The notes under the pieces were generated by a model. It was not told the DNA's origin. It did not search any database and worked only from the letters and a program-made list of their open reading frames with translations. A stretch of DNA of 44,799 nucleotides, from NCBI GenBank assembly GCA_012514145.1, contig JAAZAV010000051.1:1-44799 (forward strand), written 5' to 3'. Position 1 is the first letter of the stretch; each line of letters begins with the position of its first letter. The stretch comes from Clostridiales bacterium. Its GTDB lineage: Bacteria > Bacillota > Clostridia > Oscillospirales > CAG-272. Made by a program: the position numbers and the translations under genes. This document shows, in pieces, positions 41,193 to 44,799 of the stretch.

Positions 41193-43610
41193 ATGCTTAT
41201 GAATATTACAAAAAAGCTCAGACGGTTATTATGCGCCCTGCTTTTTTTCACCGTTTTCCCGGGGGGAGCCGTGCCGGTTTTTGCGGAGGGTGAGGGAGTT
41301 ACCGAGTATTTCCGGCAGGATTTCTCGGGCTGTGCCGAAGAAGCGGATTTCACCGCCGAGCACAAAGATTTCGGGATATCCTATGTCACCGGGCGAATGC
41401 AGGTGAAAGACAAAGCGGTGCGGATAAACACCTGCGATATGCGCTGGTGGTCTATGAACTATATCGACGCGGAAGTGCATTTTTCCTTTACCGTATCGGC
41501 TGATGAAAGATACACCGACACGCTGCTGTATTTTAGCGTGCAGAATCATACCGCCTCCACCACCACCGAATCGCCCGACGGCGGTCTGACGACTGCTCTG
41601 GTGCCAAAGGACGGACGCCTCGTGCTGACCGACCGCAGCGGGCGGGAACTGGCGGAAATCCCAAAGGACGGCAGCAGGCATACGGTTCTTGTCACCATGC
41701 GGCAGGGCAGCGATGTTTATTCGATTTCGCTTGACAGTAAGGTTCTGGCGGACGACTGCAAATTCGTCTCTCCCATGTACGGCGTGTTCGGCATGCGTTT
41801 TCACGGAGATTCATCCACGGAGGGCTCATATTTGACACTCGACGATATTCTGTTTACCGCGAAGGGGCGCAGTTATCCTCAGAAATTCTCCTATCAGGAA
41901 CCGGGGGAACTGCCTTCGATATCCTTACCTCCGGCGGTTGAGGAAGAAAATATCACCTTCTGGCACAACGGTGTCCGTGCCGACTGTCCGGTTGAATTGG
42001 TTTATGAAAACGGAGATATTGCGCTTCCGGCGGGCTGGGTGATATCGGTGCTTGGCGAACCTGTTTCGCCTGTTGCGGATGATATCGTTATGGCAAGCGA
42101 ATTGCCCGCTCTTTATCGGGCGAAGCTCTGGCTTGACGAATACAATAAGATGCTCATCGTAACCACGGGAGAGCAGAAAAACGACGGCATTCTTAGGAAA
42201 TACGGCTCCCTGCTTGTGATGAACGGACAGCCTTATTATGAGATATCGTTCAACAAATTCGACCTGAACCGGCAGATCGCGGCAGACCCCCGCTTCAATG
42301 ACGGAACTTTCCCAAACGGAGAATTCCCCGAAGCCTCTGCCTGCCTTCCCGGCGCGGAAGAGGCACTGCGGCAGCTTTCCGAAAACGGTTTCAGGACCAT
42401 ACGGGTATTCTGCAACAATATCAACATGGATCGCAGTGAGGAAGAACGGGAAAAGTTCTTTGCCGCCGCGGACGCCATGTACGACCTGTGCGACAAATAT
42501 AACATCCGTGTGGTCGCCTGTCTGGGACTGCTTTCAACGGAATTTCTTGAGGGCAGCTATGCGGAGGGTGCCGGATGGGTCACCGGCGGCGAAAGCGCCT
42601 TTGACCTTTACACAAATCCGGACAGCGCATCCCGGCAGAATGTATACGAATTTCTTGACGCCTATATTCCCCGCTACAAGGACAGAGATACTATCCTCAT
42701 GTGGGAGATTCAGAACGAAGGCAACCTGGATGCGGATGTCGGCACGCAGGTGCGGAAGATCGGCTATTCGCTCGCACAGCTTGCCGCCTATTACGGCGAT
42801 ATGGCTGATCGGATCCGGCAGAATGACCCGGAGCGCCTTATAACCGGCGGCGACAGCATCCTCCGGTCGGCGCAGTGGCATCTGTTCGCCGGAACCATGC
42901 GGGGCAGCCAGACGCCCGACTGGACGACAGACAGCCGGGAGGAACGGCTTAAATGCCTTGTCATGCTTCATGAGAAACTTGATGTTATAAGCGTCCACGG
43001 CTACGGAACGGGATATACCGAATCATACATAACCGAAGACGGCAAAACCGCTTACACCGACTGGGAACTGTTTCTCTCGGAGGCAAAGCGGCTCGGACGG
43101 GGGCTTTATAACGGTGAAACCGGCGGCATGCTGCAGGCAAACGGCAAGCCCGCTCAGAACCTGCCTAACACCGGCAAGGAAGCCGCGGAAGCCCGCCGGC
43201 TGTATCTTGACGGCCTTATCGAGTCGGGGGTGCAGCTGACCCACTGGTGGGCTTTCCATTCCGACCGGCGCACCTTCGGCAATGATGTTGACACATGGAG
43301 CGTCCGTACCGACGACGAAACCGCCGCCACATTTGAAGTGATACGCGAAGCCAACAAAGCTCTGCAGGCGCGTTACGGCGTCAATCTGCTGCCCTATTGC
43401 GAGCCGGAGAATTCGGAGGCTGACGCGGACTCCACCGCAGCGGTCACTGAATCCGCGGCGGAGCCTGCTGCGGAACGGGATAATACCAAATCCGGCGGAT
43501 TCACGGCTATACCGGTGCTGGCAGGCGTCGGGGTCGGGGCGATTCTTGCCGGCGCGGCTGCCGTTTTGTATGCGGCGCTGAGGAAACGCAGGAACAACAG
43601 GAAAAAGTGA
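41193..43610 (+). CDS. Secreted, membrane-anchored GH5-like glycoside hydrolase (possible mannanase/glucanase)
   Basis: A 805-residue protein. Residues 1-31 are a signal peptide ending VFA. Residues about 35-240 form a beta-sandwich region of unknown type. The catalytic barrel runs from about 345 to 690: LRQLSENGFRTIRVFCNN, split QLSENGF and TIRVFCNN, then MWEIQNEGN with Glu509 as the acid/base, a SVHGYG block, and GLYNGETGGM with Glu642 as nucleophile, matching clan GH-A. The C-terminus has an Ala/Glu-rich linker, one hydrophobic helix (AGVGVGAILAGAAAVLYAAL) and RKRRNNRKK, so it stays at the membrane or wall. The ATG six bases after GGAG is preferred over a further upstream ATG. Substrate unknown. 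Confidence 0.78.
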   Translation: MLMNITKKLRRLLCALLFFTVFPGGAVPVFAEGEGVTEYFRQDFSGCAEEADFTAEHKDFGISYVTGRMQVKDKAVRINTCDMRWWSMNYIDAEVHFSFTVSADERYTDTLLYFSVQNHTASTTTESPDGGLTTALVPKDGRLVLTDRSGRELAEIPKDGSRHTVLVTMRQGSDVYSISLDSKVLADDCKFVSPMYGVFGMRFHGDSSTEGSYLTLDDILFTAKGRSYPQKFSYQEPGELPSISLPPAVEEENITFWHNGVRADCPVELVYENGDIALPAGWVISVLGEPVSPVADDIVMASELPALYRAKLWLDEYNKMLIVTTGEQKNDGILRKYGSLLVMNGQPYYEISFNKFDLNRQIAADPRFNDGTFPNGEFPEASACLPGAEEALRQLSENGFRTIRVFCNNINMDRSEEEREKFFAAADAMYDLCDKYNIRVVACLGLLSTEFLEGSYAEGAGWVTGGESAFDLYTNPDSASRQNVYEFLDAYIPRYKDRDTILMWEIQNEGNLDADVGTQVRKIGYSLAQLAAYYGDMADRIRQNDPERLITGGDSILRSAQWHLFAGTMRGSQTPDWTTDSREERLKCLVMLHEKLDVISVHGYGTGYTESYITEDGKTAYTDWELFLSEAKRLGRGLYNGETGGMLQANGKPAQNLPNTGKEAAEARRLYLDGLIESGVQLTHWWAFHSDRRTFGNDVDTWSVRTDDETAATFEVIREANKALQARYGVNLLPYCEPENSEADADSTAAVTESAAEPAAERDNTKSGGFTAIPVLAGVGVGAILAGAAAVLYAALRKRRNNRKK

Positions 43611-43616
43611 CATTGA

Positions 43617-43666
43617 CCGTGCATCGGAAACATAATAACTGCGTATATTATTTCCGATATACACGG
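43617..43666. other. Large imperfect inverted repeat after the GH5-like gene
   Basis: CCGTG, TCGGAA and ATAAT pair in order with CACGG, TTCCGA and ATTAT around a loop of about ten bases; small internal mismatches separate the helices. There is no T-run, so it may stabilise the 3' end of the transcript instead of ending it. It starts seven bases after the stop codon. Confidence 0.5.
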
Positions 43667-43758
43667 CGCTGACCGAATTCATCTGAAACAAAAGCCAAAA
43701 CCGGAAGATTGACGCGAAAGACTTAACATCACGCAGAAAACACGGGAATCAACAGACA

Positions 43759-44580
43759 ATGAAAGAAATCAACATATACAGCAAAAACGCCGCTTATCAG
43801 AAATTCGAAGTGCTTAAGACGAACCGGAACAAGAGATATCGCTATAACGAATTCCTTGTAGAGGGCGTGCGCAGTCTGAAAGAAGCCGCAAACAACGGCT
43901 GGAAGATAAAGAGTTTTTTATATGACAAAAACTCGCTTTCGGACTGGGCAAAGGGTATGATCCGCGGCATTTTTACCGAGGTGAATTACTGCCTTACGGC
44001 GCCCCTTATGAGCGAGCTTAGCGGAAAGGATGACGGCTCCGAGCTAATGGCGATAATAGAGATGCGGGAAGACACCCTCGAAAAGGTGAAATTGTCGAAT
44101 AACCCTTTTATTATCCTGTTTGACAGGGCGTCGAACAAGGGCAATCTGGGAACGCTGATTCGCTCCTGTGATGCCCTGGGGGCTGATATGCTTATCATGA
44201 CCGGTCACTCGGTTGACCTGTATGATCCGGATGTGGTGGTGTCATCAATGGGTTCGTTTTTCAATCTGCCGGTCGTCCGCGTGGCTGACAACAAGGTTTT
44301 ATATGAGTACATCAAAGAATTAAAGAAGCGATATCCGGCTTTCAAAGTCATCGGCACCACGGCGCATAAAGAGGAACCTGTATATAATATCCGCCTCGCC
44401 GACCCGCTTATGCTGATGATCGGCAACGAGACCATGGGACTGAACAGTGAATTCAAGGAGCGCTGCGATATTCTCTGCACCATTCCCATGAGCGAAAAAT
44501 CCTATGCTTCATCGTTCAATGTAAGCTGCGCGGCTTCGATTCTGATGTATGAGATAATACGGCAGCGAAGCAAATCGTAA
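43759..44580 (+). CDS. SpoU/TrmH family RNA 2'-O-methyltransferase
   Basis: A 273-residue SPOUT methyltransferase for rRNA or tRNA ribose methylation. An N-terminal RNA-binding domain of about 95 residues (FLVEGVRSLKEA) precedes the trefoil-knot domain. Its three motifs are present: NKGNLGTLIRSCDALGAD, then LMLMIGNETMGL, and IPMSEKSYASSFNVSCAAS near the C-terminus. The third motif reads SSFNVSCAAS where the family more often has SLNVSVA. A plausible substrate is 23S rRNA or a tRNA, but none can be fixed. The ATG has only a weak upstream site. The preceding 148 bases carry an inverted repeat. Confidence 0.92.
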   Translation: MKEINIYSKNAAYQKFEVLKTNRNKRYRYNEFLVEGVRSLKEAANNGWKIKSFLYDKNSLSDWAKGMIRGIFTEVNYCLTAPLMSELSGKDDGSELMAIIEMREDTLEKVKLSNNPFIILFDRASNKGNLGTLIRSCDALGADMLIMTGHSVDLYDPDVVVSSMGSFFNLPVVRVADNKVLYEYIKELKKRYPAFKVIGTTAHKEEPVYNIRLADPLMLMIGNETMGLNSEFKERCDILCTIPMSEKSYASSFNVSCAASILMYEIIRQRSKS

Positions 44581-44736
44581 CCGATCCAGCGCGGTGCGCC
44601 GGCGGCTTTGGAATCCGAGAGTTCATGACTTGATACTGTACCGGCTATTGCTGCCCGGGGTATTTTTAACATATTTGTGGTTTTGTCAATGATGTGAGAC
44701 TAAAAAGTGCAAGAAAAAGGGATGGAGTGTGTTAAA

Positions 44737-44787
44737 GACTTTGCAGCCGGAATGAGGGGCGAAGCCCCGAATGCAGGCTGCAAAGTC
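44737..44787. repeat. Nested palindromic element at the right edge
   Basis: GACTTTGCAGCC (44737-44748) is the exact reverse complement of GGCTGCAAAGTC (44776-44787). Inside, GGGGC-GAA-GCCCC (44756-44768) forms a second perfect hairpin. The two are separated by short asymmetric spacers, giving a two-tier cruciform with a GAA loop. No T-run follows inside the window. The rest of the 219 bases after the methyltransferase gene shows no gene that I can support. Confidence 0.75.
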
Positions 44788-44799
44788 GGCGCGTTCAAG

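Noticed and set aside
40966..41202. A short frame between nspC and the GH5-like gene
   Set aside because: No ribosome binding site or recognisable protein features, and it contains the GH5 promoter.

Overview
The window looks like a chromosomal segment from an anaerobic, Gram-positive, moderately GC-rich Clostridia-type bacterium, plausibly a gut or environmental Oscillospiraceae-like lineage. The reasons are SLH-domain surface proteins, DUF4358 and VanZ-like proteins, an oxygen-independent-type radical SAM HemW, orphan sugar-binding lipoproteins, the arginine decarboxylase / carboxyspermidine polyamine operon, and SigA-like promoters with 17-bp spacers. The taxonomic placement is inferred from gene content and not from a marker gene.

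Layout. (1) The left edge (1-6636) has the tail of an IS30-like transposase, then an SGNH hydrolase and a DUF4358 lipoprotein, then housekeeping genes lepA, hemW and cls. (2) 6637-6906 carries a cluster of five DnaA-box-like sites, one of them perfect. (3) 6907-14505 holds a cupin, an Eis-like acetyltransferase, two clan GH-D/GH36-like glycoside hydrolases flanking a MATE exporter, and a VanZ-like protein. (4) 14719-20154 is one large SLH protein with 13 tandem modules of about 110 residues that I do not recognise as a named family, followed 9 bp later by cimA and then ddl. (5) 23149-32254 is a carbohydrate region: a surface protein, two paralogous solute-binding lipoproteins with no permeases, a minus-strand pair (Gfo/Idh/MocA oxidoreductase and GH106-like hydrolase) and an L-fucose/arabinose isomerase-like protein. 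(6) mnmE, an RNHCP protein and a lone acetolactate synthase small subunit follow. (7) 34742-40919 is a polyamine operon, speA-speE-speB-carboxyspermidine dehydrogenase-nspC, behind a strong promoter and a leader of about 400 nt that ends in an intrinsic terminator just before the speA ribosome binding site. (8) The right end has a secreted, membrane-anchored GH5-like hydrolase, a SpoU/TrmH rRNA methyltransferase and a nested palindromic element at the edge.

How the genes work together. The polyamine operon can take arginine to agmatine, putrescine and then spermidine by the carboxyspermidine route, and it also carries an aminopropyltransferase. The sugar region could bind, trim, oxidise and isomerise deoxy-sugars such as rhamnose or fucose.

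The best candidates for undescribed biology are the polyamine leader (possible terminator/antiterminator switch), an 88-nt rod-shaped RNA element before a solute-binding protein gene (23906-23993), the DnaA-box cluster, and the 13-module S-layer protein. No tRNA, rRNA or CRISPR array was seen.
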